DNA of 64,000 nt from Nocardioides mangrovi (lineage in GTDB: Bacteria; Actinomycetota; Actinomycetes; Propionibacteriales; Nocardioidaceae), in NCBI RefSeq assembly GCF_020073815.1, contig NZ_JAIQZJ010000009.1, positions 1 to 64,000 of the forward strand. Reading direction: 5' to 3'. Below are positions 35,543-42,803 of the stretch, piece by piece; within the stretch, counting starts at the first letter, position 1; every line of letters begins with the position of its first letter. The position numbers and the translations under genes are program-made. The notes beneath the pieces were generated by a model. It saw nothing but the letters and a program-made list of their open reading frames with translations. It did no database searches and had not been told where the DNA came from.

Positions 35543-36928
35543 TCAGCTGGGCCAGGAGTTCTCGATGTTGGTGAGAGCGTCGGACGTGCTCTCGCCGGTG
35601 ATCCAGGCGGTCATCTCCGTCCAGAAGGTGCCGGCGCCGACGGCGCTGGGCATCTGGTCGGAACCGTCGAAGCGGAAGGTCGCGTCGGGGTCCTGGAAGA
35701 TCTCCGCGGAGAGCTTGTCGATCGGGCTCGACAGGTTGGCGGAGTCGAGGCCGGTGTTGGCGCTCACCCAGCCGCCGCCCGGCGTGGCCTTGGCCTTCTC
35801 GTTGGCCCAGACGTCGGTCGAGAGGTAGGTCTGGAAGGCCTGGACCTCGGGACGGTCGTCGAACGCGGCCACGAACTCGCCGGCGCCGAGGACCGGCTTG
35901 CCGAACTGGTCGTTGGTCGGCGGGAGGTAGAACGCGAAGACGTCGCCGTCCTCGGTCACCTTGGTGCCCTCGGGCCACTGGGCGGCGTAGAAGGACGCCA
36001 TCCGCATCATGCCGCAGTCGCCCTTGAGGATCGGGGTGCCCGCGTCCTGGAAGGCCGTGGTGGCGATGGAGTCGACGTCACCGAAGCCGCCGTTGACGTA
36101 CTTGGGGTCCTTGAGGATCGCGCCGACCTTGTCGAGCGCGGTCGCGACGACGTCGTCGTTGAAGGGGATCTCGTGGTTGACCCACTGGTCGTAGACGTCC
36201 GGGCCGGCGTCACGCAGGAGCACGTCCTCCAGCCAGTCGGTGGCCGGCCAGCCGGTCGCGGTGCCGGACTCGATGCCCGCGCACCAGGGCTTGATGCCCG
36301 TGGCGGCGATCTGGTCGGTCAGCTTCATCATGTCGTCCCAGGTCTCCGGGATGTCCCACCCGTTGTCCTTGAACATCTTCGGGGAGTACCAGACGAACGA
36401 CTTCACGCTCGCGCCCAGCGGGGCTGCGTAGAACGTGCCGTCGACCGTGCCGTAGCTCTTCCAGTCCTCGCCGAACCACTTGTCGACGTTGTCGCTGACC
36501 TGCGAGGGGGCCTCGACGACCGCGCCGGAGCCGACCAGGGTCTTGAGGAGGCCCGGCTGCGGGATGTAGGCGATGTCGGGGGCGTTGCCGGCCTTGACCC
36601 GGACCGAGAGCTGGGTCTCGAACTGGTCGGAGCCTTCGTACTTGACCGCGGCGCCGGTGCAGGTGGTGAAGAGCTTGTAGGAGTCCTCCTGCGCCTGCTG
36701 CTCCGGCGGGAGGATCGAGGTGTAGATCGAGACGCTCTTGCCGCTCAGGTCACCGAAGTCGGCGAGCTGCTCGAGTCCGGAGCACTCGGACTTGTCCGCT
36801 CCGGGCCAGGTGCCGCTGGCCTCGCCGCCGCCGTCGCTGTCGCTGCTCGCACAGCCGGCGAGGACGATGCCCGCGGTCACGAGGGAGGCGGCTACCGCCA
36901 TCCCTCGGCGCGTGTTGCGTGATCGCAT
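35543..36928 (-). CDS. Sugar ABC transporter substrate-binding lipoprotein
   Basis: 461 residues. The lipoprotein signal MRSRNTRRGMAVAASLVTAG leads to the lipobox LAGC. The mature part is a cluster-B (maltose/multiple-sugar type) binding protein with KSVSIYTSILPPEQQ near the start and aromatic-rich ligand loops (GWPATDWLED, AAQWPEG). It anchors to the outer face of the membrane and delivers sugar to the two permeases. The ligand is inferred from the neighbouring GH1 enzyme and the CebR-type operator. AGAGGGA ribosome-binding site. Confidence 0.88.
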   Translation of the reverse strand: MRSRNTRRGMAVAASLVTAGIVLAGCASSDSDGGGEASGTWPGADKSECSGLEQLADFGDLSGKSVSIYTSILPPEQQAQEDSYKLFTTCTGAAVKYEGSDQFETQLSVRVKAGNAPDIAYIPQPGLLKTLVGSGAVVEAPSQVSDNVDKWFGEDWKSYGTVDGTFYAAPLGASVKSFVWYSPKMFKDNGWDIPETWDDMMKLTDQIAATGIKPWCAGIESGTATGWPATDWLEDVLLRDAGPDVYDQWVNHEIPFNDDVVATALDKVGAILKDPKYVNGGFGDVDSIATTAFQDAGTPILKGDCGMMRMASFYAAQWPEGTKVTEDGDVFAFYLPPTNDQFGKPVLGAGEFVAAFDDRPEVQAFQTYLSTDVWANEKAKATPGGGWVSANTGLDSANLSSPIDKLSAEIFQDPDATFRFDGSDQMPSAVGAGTFWTEMTAWITGESTSDALTNIENSWPS

Positions 36929-37003
36929 GGATGTATCCCTCTCTGCGTTGTCAGCAGGTCCGTCCAGGTCCGCGTGCCCCGAAACCCGCTCCGTCGGGAC
37001 TGA

Positions 37004-37017
37004 TGCAAACGTTTACG
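37004..37017. promoter_or_regulatory. Second LacI-type operator (AAACGTTT core)
   Basis: TGCAAACGTTTACG, with an 8-bp perfect core. This matches the general LacI/GalR operator shape used by MalR/AglR-type regulators and differs from the CebR-type site in the same region. Confidence 0.55.
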
Positions 37018-37072
37018 TGGATCGCCGTCAAGGACCGTCGGTCACAATTCTGTAACGCGCGTCACATTTTCG

Positions 37073-37086
37073 TGGGAACGCTCCCA
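37073..37086. promoter_or_regulatory. CebR-type operator before the sugar ABC operon
   Basis: TGGGAACGCTCCCA matches the CebR consensus at 13 of 14 positions and matches the site at 32079 at 12 of 14. One repressor probably controls both the importer and the beta-glucosidase. Confidence 0.72.
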
Positions 37087-37266
37087 CAACGGGACGAACC
37101 GTATCGCCTCCGGGCCTGCACCGGACGATCTCCCGCGCCTCTCCGGCAACTGTCCAGCCGGTCTGCACCGCTGCGGACGCCGATGGACGTCCGGCAGAGC
37201 CCGCGATCGGCCGCAGGAATTGCGGATGACGGCCGCGATCGGGCCGAGATCGGCGGTCGCGAGGAG

Positions 37267-37977
37267 TCAGTCCTCGAGCAGCGCGAGCTCCTCGTCGACG
37301 TGCGGATCGCTCGCACCGGCGGCCTCCAGGTCGGCCTTGAGGGCCCGCTGCATGGTCAGCGCGTCGGCCCGGTGGCCGAGGTTGCGCAGCGACCAGGCGA
37401 CCATCCAGCGCGCCACCCGGGTGCGCTCGTCCTCGCCGATCCGCTCGCGCGCGACGAGGGCCTGCTCGAAGACCGCGAGCGCGCCGGCGAAGTCGCCGGC
37501 GTCGGCGTGCACCATGCCGATGTTGGTCAGCAACGAGGCGTCCCAGTCGCGCGCCTCGGGGTCGGCCGAGCGGCCGGCGAGCTCGAGCGCGCGCTCGTTG
37601 ACCGCGATCCGCTCCTCGGCCGGGACGACGAGCGCGACCATGTGGACGGCGTCGACACGGACGGCGTCGAGCCCGGCGTCGCGGGCCGCCGCCTCGGCCG
37701 CCTCGAAGTGCGGCAGCGCCGCCTCCTCCTCGCCCGCCGAGCGCAGCAGCCGCCCGCGCTCGAGGGAGACGTGGGCGGCCACCTCGTCGCTCGGCACAGC
37801 CAGGTCGTCGAGCAGCGCGTGGCCCTCGTCGTACCGCTCCTGGAGGCCGAGGGCCCGCGCCGCCTGGGTGAGGAGGACGATCCGTTCGTCGCCCTCCGCC
37901 TCGTCGGCGGCCGCTCGGAAGCGCACCTCGGAGCCGGCCGGGTCGTCGAAGTCCCACAGGTCGCGGAGGCGAGTCAT
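37267..37977 (-). CDS. TPR-like protein of unknown role
   Basis: A 236-residue soluble alpha-helical protein. Repeated 34-residue-like units are visible (LLTNIGMVHADAGDFAGALAVFEQALVARERIG is a clear tetratricopeptide repeat), suggesting a protein-binding scaffold. No enzymatic motif is seen. The frame ends in an acidic tail (DEELALLED). GGAGG lies just before the ATG. It stands alone between two regulatory gaps. Confidence 0.7.
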   Translation of the reverse strand: MTRLRDLWDFDDPAGSEVRFRAAADEAEGDERIVLLTQAARALGLQERYDEGHALLDDLAVPSDEVAAHVSLERGRLLRSAGEEEAALPHFEAAEAAARDAGLDAVRVDAVHMVALVVPAEERIAVNERALELAGRSADPEARDWDASLLTNIGMVHADAGDFAGALAVFEQALVARERIGEDERTRVARWMVAWSLRNLGHRADALTMQRALKADLEAAGASDPHVDEELALLED

Positions 37978-38003
37978 GCCTCCATGGTGACCGAGCGGGT
38001 GTT

Positions 38004-38432
38004 TCAGGCGAAGTCGGCGGCGGTGAACTCTCGGCGCTCGACCAGCACGATCCAGTTGCCGGAGTTGTCGCGGCAGAGCGCCTCGACGCCGTACGGCCGC
38101 TCCTCCGGCTTCTGGAGGAACTCCACGCCGCGCGCGCTCAGCTCCTCGTAGGTCTGCTGGCAGTCGTCGACGTTCATGCCCAGCCCGTTGAGGCCGCCGC
38201 TGGCCCGCTCACGCTGCATGGCGGCGACGAACTCCTCGGAGAACGGCGGGCCGGGCTGGGTGAGGTGGATGGCGAGCTCGGGCTGGCTGGGGTGGTTGAC
38301 GGTGCACCAGCGGTAGCCCTCGCCGAGGGTGATGTCGTCCTTGAGCTCGAAGCCGAGGACGTCGACGTAGAAGTCGCGGGAGGCGTCGATGTCGTCGACG
38401 AAGACCGATGCGATGGCGATGTTGGTGATCAT
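38004..38432 (-). CDS. VOC family protein (AraC-linked)
   Basis: A 142-residue glyoxalase-like protein. NIAIASVFVDDIDASRDFYVDVLGFEL opens the fold, ELAIHLTQPG lies in the middle and RDNSGNWIVLVER ends it. The substrate is unknown. It follows an AraC-type regulator by 9 bp, a common pair. TAGCGT overlaps the regulator's stop codon and lies 6 nt before the ATG, so it may also have its own leaderless promoter. Confidence 0.82.
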   Translation of the reverse strand: MITNIAIASVFVDDIDASRDFYVDVLGFELKDDITLGEGYRWCTVNHPSQPELAIHLTQPGPPFSEEFVAAMQRERASGGLNGLGMNVDDCQQTYEELSARGVEFLQKPEERPYGVEALCRDNSGNWIVLVERREFTAADFA

Positions 38433-38441
38433 GCGGCCACG

Positions 38442-38903
38442 CTAGGAGCCCGCGGCTCCGGCCCGCTTCTCCTGGCTTGCGGGGTCCGGGGCGGCCCGTT
38501 CGGCCAGCCCCCACTGGAAGATGTAGCAGCCGGGGATGCGGGGCGCGCCCGCCTCGGCGTACCGCCGCTGGAAGTCGCTGGGCGTCTCGCCGACCAGCTC
38601 GCGGAACCGGCTGCTGAAGGAGCCGAGGCTCGAGAAGCCCACCGCGTGGCAGACCTCGGTGACGGTGAGGTTGGTGGCGCGGAGCAGGTCCTGGGCGCGC
38701 TCGACCCGGCGCTCGGAGACGTACGTCGCGGGCGTGCGGCCGTAGGTCGCCTTGAAGAGGCGCTGGAAGTGGAACCTGCTCAGCCCGGCGATCGCCGCCA
38801 GCGTCTCGAGGTCGAGGTGCTCGGTGTAGTGGCGGTCGGCGTGGTCGCGGGCGCGGCGCAGGTGGACCAGGACGTCGCCCGGTGCCCGCGCGGGGGTGGT
38901 CAT
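38442..38903 (-). CDS. AraC-family transcriptional regulator
   Basis: A 153-residue protein. The double helix-turn-helix domain (about 15-115) includes LETLAAIAGLSRFHFQRLFKATYGRTPATYV and LTVTEVCHAVGFSSLGSFSSRFRELVGETPSDFQRR. There is only a short C-terminal tail (IPGCYIFQW) and no N-terminal sensor domain, so the signal may come from a partner or the regulator may act by level. Probably controls the VOC gene after it. Confidence 0.87.
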   Translation of the reverse strand: MTTPARAPGDVLVHLRRARDHADRHYTEHLDLETLAAIAGLSRFHFQRLFKATYGRTPATYVSERRVERAQDLLRATNLTVTEVCHAVGFSSLGSFSSRFRELVGETPSDFQRRYAEAGAPRIPGCYIFQWGLAERAAPDPASQEKRAGAAGS

Positions 38904-38910
38904 CGCGTGG

Positions 38911-39717
38911 TCACCTCGACGTCAGCCGGGCGCGGAGCGCGGACTCGCGGGCCAGCCGGGCCGCGTCGCGCTCGCGTCGCGAGGCGACGACCGCCGCGAG
39001 GAACGCCTCCGGCGGGGTGCCGGGCGGCGGCGCGGGGGCGACGTACTGGCTGACCGCGGTGGCGAGCCGCTCGCCGAGCGCGGCGCGCGAGGCCGGGTCG
39101 ATCTGGGGGAGGCGGCCGAGGAACTGGCGGACCGCGAGGGCCAGGCCCGTGGGCAGCGAGGCCATGTCCGCGGCCGCGGCCCAGGCGGCGAGCGGCGGCG
39201 GCATCACTGCGGGCGCGGCCAGACGCAGCTTCACCCGCTCCCGCACGACGTACGTGCCGGCGGCGTAGTCGCCGAGCCGCTTGCCGCGGGAGCTCAGCAG
39301 GGCCGAGAAGAAGGCCGGGCTGACGGCGAACAGATAGATCTCGACGACCCCGACGAGAGCCCGGACGAAGGCGTGCTGGAAGGAGATCGGCCCGGCGTCG
39401 TCGCGGACCACGCGCAGGCCCATCGCGAGCTTGCCGAGGGAGCGGCCACGGGTCAGCGTCTCCAGGGTGGCCGGGAAGGCGACCAGGCTGACGATGAGCG
39501 CGGCCAGGGTCGCGACCTCCACGAGCGCCTGGTCGCTCTGCGCCGCCGCGACGACCAGTGCGATCGTCAGGACGACGAAGAGGATGAGGGCGGCCAGGAC
39601 GTCGAGCAGGCCCGAGACCATCCGCGCGCCGAGGCCGGCCGCGGGCAGGTCGAGGGCGACGGCCTCGCCGGTGACGAGGTCGTCGTCGGTGAGCGTCGCG
39701 AACTCCGGCACCGCCAC
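38911..39717 (-). CDS. RDD family membrane protein
   Basis: A 268-residue protein. VALDLPAAGLGARMVSGLLDVLAALILFVVLTIAL opens the RDD domain, RGRSLGKLAMGLRVVRDDAGPISF is the signature loop and GKRLGDYAAGTYVVRER ends it. A helical cytoplasmic tail of about 100 residues follows. Start: GTG giving VAVPEFATL, 7 nt after TAGACT. It is divergent from SpoIIM, a combination conserved around MoxR/DUF58 genes in actinobacteria. Confidence 0.83.
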   Translation of the reverse strand: MAVPEFATLTDDDLVTGEAVALDLPAAGLGARMVSGLLDVLAALILFVVLTIALVVAAAQSDQALVEVATLAALIVSLVAFPATLETLTRGRSLGKLAMGLRVVRDDAGPISFQHAFVRALVGVVEIYLFAVSPAFFSALLSSRGKRLGDYAAGTYVVRERVKLRLAAPAVMPPPLAAWAAAADMASLPTGLALAVRQFLGRLPQIDPASRAALGERLATAVSQYVAPAPPPGTPPEAFLAAVVASRRERDAARLARESALRARLTSR

Positions 39718-39724
39718 GCTCGCC

Positions 39725-39753
39725 AGTCTAGGAGGGCATTCGCCTCCTAGGGT
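39725..39753. promoter_or_regulatory. Mirror-image divergent leaderless promoters
   Basis: CTAGGAGG (39728-39735) and CCTCCTAG (39743-39750) form a perfect 8-bp palindrome with a 7-nt centre. Its outer edges form TAGACT for the RDD gene (minus strand, 7 nt before GTG) and TAGGGT for the SpoIIM gene (6 nt before ATG). Confidence 0.6.
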
Positions 39754-39759
39754 GTGGTC

Positions 39760-40755
39760 ATGGACCTGGACGCCTACGTCGCCGCGCACGCGGGGGAGTG
39801 GGCGCGCCTGGAGCAGCTCACCCGCACCCGCCGGCTCACCGGGGCCCAGGCCGACGAGTTGGTGGAGCGCTACCAGCAGGTGGCGACCCACCTGTCGGTG
39901 GTCCGCACCTCCGCGCCGGACCCGTCCCTGGTCGCGCACCTGTCCTCGGTCCTCGCACGCGCCCGCACGAAGGCGGCCGGCACCCGGACCAGCACCTGGG
40001 GCGGCGTACGTCGCTTCTTCCTGATGCGCTTCCCGGCCGCGCTGTACCGGCTGCGGCGGTGGTGGCTCGGGACGCTCGCGGCCAACGTGGTCGTCACCGC
40101 CGTGATGATGCTGTGGCTGCTCGACCACCCGAACGTCGAGCAGAGCCTGCTCTCGCCCCACCAGGTCGACCAGCTCGTGCAGCACGACTTCGAGGACTAC
40201 TACAGCGAGTACGCCGCCAGTCACTTCGCGGCGCAGGTGTGGGTCAACAACGCCTGGGTGAGCGCGCTCTGCCTCGCGCTCGGGGTGTTCGGCCTGCCGG
40301 TCGTCTTCCTGCTCTTCAACAACATCACGAACCTGGCGGTCATCGGGTCGATCATGATCCGGCACGGCCACGCCGGGCACTTCTGGGGACTGATCCTGCC
40401 CCACGGACTGCTCGAGCTGACGGCGGTGTTCGTGGCCGGCGGCGTCGGCCTCCGGCTCTTCTGGTCGTGGGTCGAGCCCGGCTCGCTCACCCGCGCCCAG
40501 TCGCTGGCCCGGGAGGGCCGCACCGCCGGCACCGTCGCGCTCGGCCTGGTGGCCGTGCTGTTCGTGAGCGGGCTGATCGAGGCGTTCGTGACCCCGTCCC
40601 CGCTGCCCACCTGGGCCCGGATCGGCATCGGTGTCCTGGCCGAGTCGGTCTTCCTCGCCTACGTCTTCGTCCTCGGTCGAGACGCCTACCACCGCGGCGA
40701 GACCGGCGACCTCGACGCGTCGCTGCTCGAGGACCGGGTCGCGACCCGCGCCTAG
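39760..40755 (+). CDS. Stage II sporulation protein M (SpoIIM)-family membrane protein
   Basis: A 331-residue protein. The soluble N-terminus starts MDLDAYVAAHAGEWARLEQL and includes SVVRTSAPD. Five or so helices follow, including WVNNAWVSALCLALGVFGLPVVF with ILPHGLLELTAVFVAGGVGL, the hallmark of the SpoIIM/DUF95 family. The actinobacterium need not sporulate; the family is wider than its name. Linked to RDD, MoxR and DUF58 proteins in many genomes. Ends directly at a 16-bp hairpin. Confidence 0.85.
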   Translation: MDLDAYVAAHAGEWARLEQLTRTRRLTGAQADELVERYQQVATHLSVVRTSAPDPSLVAHLSSVLARARTKAAGTRTSTWGGVRRFFLMRFPAALYRLRRWWLGTLAANVVVTAVMMLWLLDHPNVEQSLLSPHQVDQLVQHDFEDYYSEYAASHFAAQVWVNNAWVSALCLALGVFGLPVVFLLFNNITNLAVIGSIMIRHGHAGHFWGLILPHGLLELTAVFVAGGVGLRLFWSWVEPGSLTRAQSLAREGRTAGTVALGLVAVLFVSGLIEAFVTPSPLPTWARIGIGVLAESVFLAYVFVLGRDAYHRGETGDLDASLLEDRVATRA

Positions 40756-40791
40756 CGGCGGGTTTCCCCGGCCGCCCGGGGAAACCCGCCG
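40756..40791. terminator. Perfect 16-bp hairpin between convergent genes
   Basis: CGGCGGGTTTCCCCGG (40756-40771) and CCGGGGAAACCCGCCG (40776-40791) around CCGC. It starts right after the SpoIIM stop codon and could stop transcription from both sides. A second, weaker GC inverted pair (CCGGGTTGGGG/CCACCCCGG) follows at about 40820-40845. The rest of the 108-bp gap shows nothing. Confidence 0.75.
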
Positions 40792-40863
40792 GCGCGCGGC
40801 AGGCCGACCGGCGTGTCGGGCCGGGTTGGGGGGACCACCCCGGCTCTCGGCGGGGTGGGGCGG

Positions 40864-41439
40864 TCAGCTCCGGGCGACCTCGGGTACCTGCTCGGAGGCC
40901 TGCGCGCCTGCCGGCGGTACGTCGTCCGAGGTCGCGACCGACCCGTCCAGCCAGGTCGCGGCAATCGCGAAGACCGGGCCGAGGGCGTTCATCGCGACCA
41001 CGGCGACCCAGGCCGCCCAGGCGTTGCCCGGCGCCCAGCCGAAGCCGCCGTAGAAGGTCGCGAAGTAGGACGCGAAGCCCAGGAACATCGCCGGCACGAG
41101 GTGCAGCAGCCGCGTGCGGCCGGCGTACATCAGGGCGGTGTTGACGAGGAGGATCAGCGCCGCGAGCACGACGTCCATCGCCAGCTGCGAGTCGCCGAGG
41201 GCGGTGCCGACCCGGTCGTCGAGGAGCACGATCACCAGCGCGAAGGTGGACCCCGCGGGCATCGCCGCCCCCATGCTGCGCAGCACGTCGGGGCGCGGGC
41301 CGCCGGCGAGGTAGGTGCCGGCCCAGCCGATGAAGATCGCCCACGGCGGCAGGTGGAGCGCGGTGCCGCCGATGAAGGCGGTCGTCGCGGCGAGGATCGA
41401 GGCGGTCACCTCGTGGGGGAGGGAGCGGAGCCGGTTCAT
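40864..41439 (-). CDS. DUF1097-like membrane protein
   Basis: A 191-residue protein with five or six helices (SILAATTAFIGG, WAIFIGWAGTYLAGG, TFALVIVLLDDR, VLAALILLVNTALMYAG, LVPAMFLGFASYFATFYGG). This resembles the DUF1097 (YcdZ) family, though the match is by shape and a few residues. Start codon overlaps the amidohydrolase stop (ATGA), so it is translated with it; perhaps it carries the substrate of that enzyme. Confidence 0.6.
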   Translation of the reverse strand: MNRLRSLPHEVTASILAATTAFIGGTALHLPPWAIFIGWAGTYLAGGPRPDVLRSMGAAMPAGSTFALVIVLLDDRVGTALGDSQLAMDVVLAALILLVNTALMYAGRTRLLHLVPAMFLGFASYFATFYGGFGWAPGNAWAAWVAVVAMNALGPVFAIAATWLDGSVATSDDVPPAGAQASEQVPEVARS

Positions 41440-42713
41440 GCGGAGGTCCTCTCGTGCAGGGTGGTGCCGGTCGAGGGGTCGTGGAGCGCGGTGGACCGGG
41501 TGGTCTCGGCGACGACGCGGCCGCGCTTGAGCACCCACCGCCGCGGCGCGCGGTCGAGCAGCGCCGCGACGGGGTCGGTGGCGTCGAGGACGACGAGGTC
41601 GGCGGCCGCACCGGGCCGCAGGCCGTACGACGCGTCGATGCCGGCGATCCGCGCGGCCTCGGTGGTGGCCATGTCGACGACGCGCGCGAGGTCGTCGGGG
41701 CTGCCGAGGTGGGCGACCTGGGCCAGGAAGAGACCGGTCTCGAGCAGGTCGGCGTTGCCGAAGGGCGTGAACGCGTTGCGCACGTTGTTGCTGGAGTACG
41801 ACGCCCGCACCCCGGCCGCCCACAGCGCGTGGAGCGGCGCGAGCCCGCGTCGTACCCGACTGGTGTCGGCGCGGCCGCCGAGGTGGAGGTCGGTGTGCGG
41901 CAGCAGCACCACGGCGACGTCCGCGGCGGCCAGCTCGCCGAGGGTGCGGTCGAGGGCGTCGCGCTCGAGGCTGCCGAGCGCGGTCATGTGGCCGAGGCTG
42001 ACCCGGCCCTCGAGACCGCGCTCCCGGACCGCGGCGGCGATGGCGCCGGCCATCGCGAAGCGCGGGTCGCCGGGGTCGTCGCCGAAGTCGGCGTGCAGGT
42101 CGAGGGGCAGGCCGTGCCGCTCGGCGAGGTCGAGCAGCAGCCCGACCTGCCGTTCGCTGTCGGCGCGGTCGGCCTCGTTGTAGGTGCATCCGCCGATCAC
42201 GTCGGCCCCGTGCCGGACCGCGCGCTCGAGCAGGCGGAGGGTTCCGGGCGCCTGGATGACGCCCTCCTGCGGGAAGGCGACGATCTGCAGGTCGATCCGG
42301 CCGGCGTACTCCGCCCGCAGGTCGGCGAGCACCTCGACGCCGAGCGTGCCGACGATCGGGTCCACGTCCGGGTGCGCGCGCACCAGGGTGGTGCCGTTCG
42401 CGATCGCCGCCTCGAGGACGCGCCGGGCCCGGGCCGCGATGCCCTCGGCCGCGAAGTCCGCCTTGAGCCGACCGGTGACCGCGATCGCCCCGGCGAGCGT
42501 CCCGTCCGGGTTGGGGGCGAGGTCGTCGAGGTGCGCCTTGTCGAGGTGCAGGTGCGTCTCGACCAGCCCCGGCAGCACCAGTCGGCCGGCCACGTCGAGG
42601 TCGCCGGGAGCCGCTGCGCCCGTGGCCGGCGAGATCTCGACGATGCGCCCGTCGGCGATCCGCAGGTCGACGAGCTGGTCGTGGCCGAGGGTGCGGGCGT
42701 GGGTCAGGCGCAT
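41436..42713 (-). CDS. Cytosine-deaminase-like amidohydrolase
   Basis: A 425-residue metal-dependent amidohydrolase of the cytosine deaminase-like group. The first metal motif is VETHLHLDKAHLDD and the second His is in LDLHADFGDDPGD. Compared with E. coli CodA (HCDEIDD), the catalytic Glu position reads Phe. The later motif, Asp in CodA (GHDDVxDPW), reads SSNNVRNAF, so the metal-binding Asp is Asn. A role other than cytosine deamination is therefore likely; N-isopropylammelide-type or pterin-type relatives share such motifs. ATG start; a TTG four codons upstream is possible. Confidence 0.75.
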   Translation of the reverse strand: MRLTHARTLGHDQLVDLRIADGRIVEISPATGAAAPGDLDVAGRLVLPGLVETHLHLDKAHLDDLAPNPDGTLAGAIAVTGRLKADFAAEGIAARARRVLEAAIANGTTLVRAHPDVDPIVGTLGVEVLADLRAEYAGRIDLQIVAFPQEGVIQAPGTLRLLERAVRHGADVIGGCTYNEADRADSERQVGLLLDLAERHGLPLDLHADFGDDPGDPRFAMAGAIAAAVRERGLEGRVSLGHMTALGSLERDALDRTLGELAAADVAVVLLPHTDLHLGGRADTSRVRRGLAPLHALWAAGVRASYSSNNVRNAFTPFGNADLLETGLFLAQVAHLGSPDDLARVVDMATTEAARIAGIDASYGLRPGAAADLVVLDATDPVAALLDRAPRRWVLKRGRVVAETTRSTALHDPSTGTTLHERTSA

Positions 42714-42755
42714 CACTCCACGCAAGCGGCCCGGTGTTTCCCGCGGGTTTCGATC

Positions 42756-42771
42756 AGTGGTCTAGACCGCT
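42756..42771. promoter_or_regulatory. GntR/HutC-type (DasR-like) operator
   Basis: AGTGGTCTAGACCGCT, with a perfect 10-bp core GGTCTAGACC. It closely resembles the dre site bound by DasR/NagR-type HutC regulators (ACTGGTCTAGACCACT). It lies 43 nt before the amidohydrolase start. No GntR gene is in the window. Confidence 0.65.
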
Positions 42772-42803
42772 ACGGCACTCCTCGATGACGACAGGAGCGC
42801 CGT

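Larger units (their letters stand above)
36929..37266 (-). other. Promoter region of the sugar ABC operon
   Basis: A 338-bp gap between the TPR gene and the binding-protein gene. It is lower in GC than its surroundings around 37000-37070 and holds two LacI-type palindromes. A minus-strand TTGACG at 37031-37026 could be the -35 box, with the AAACGTTT palindrome in the spacer; no convincing -10 was settled. Nothing else was recognised. Confidence 0.55.
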
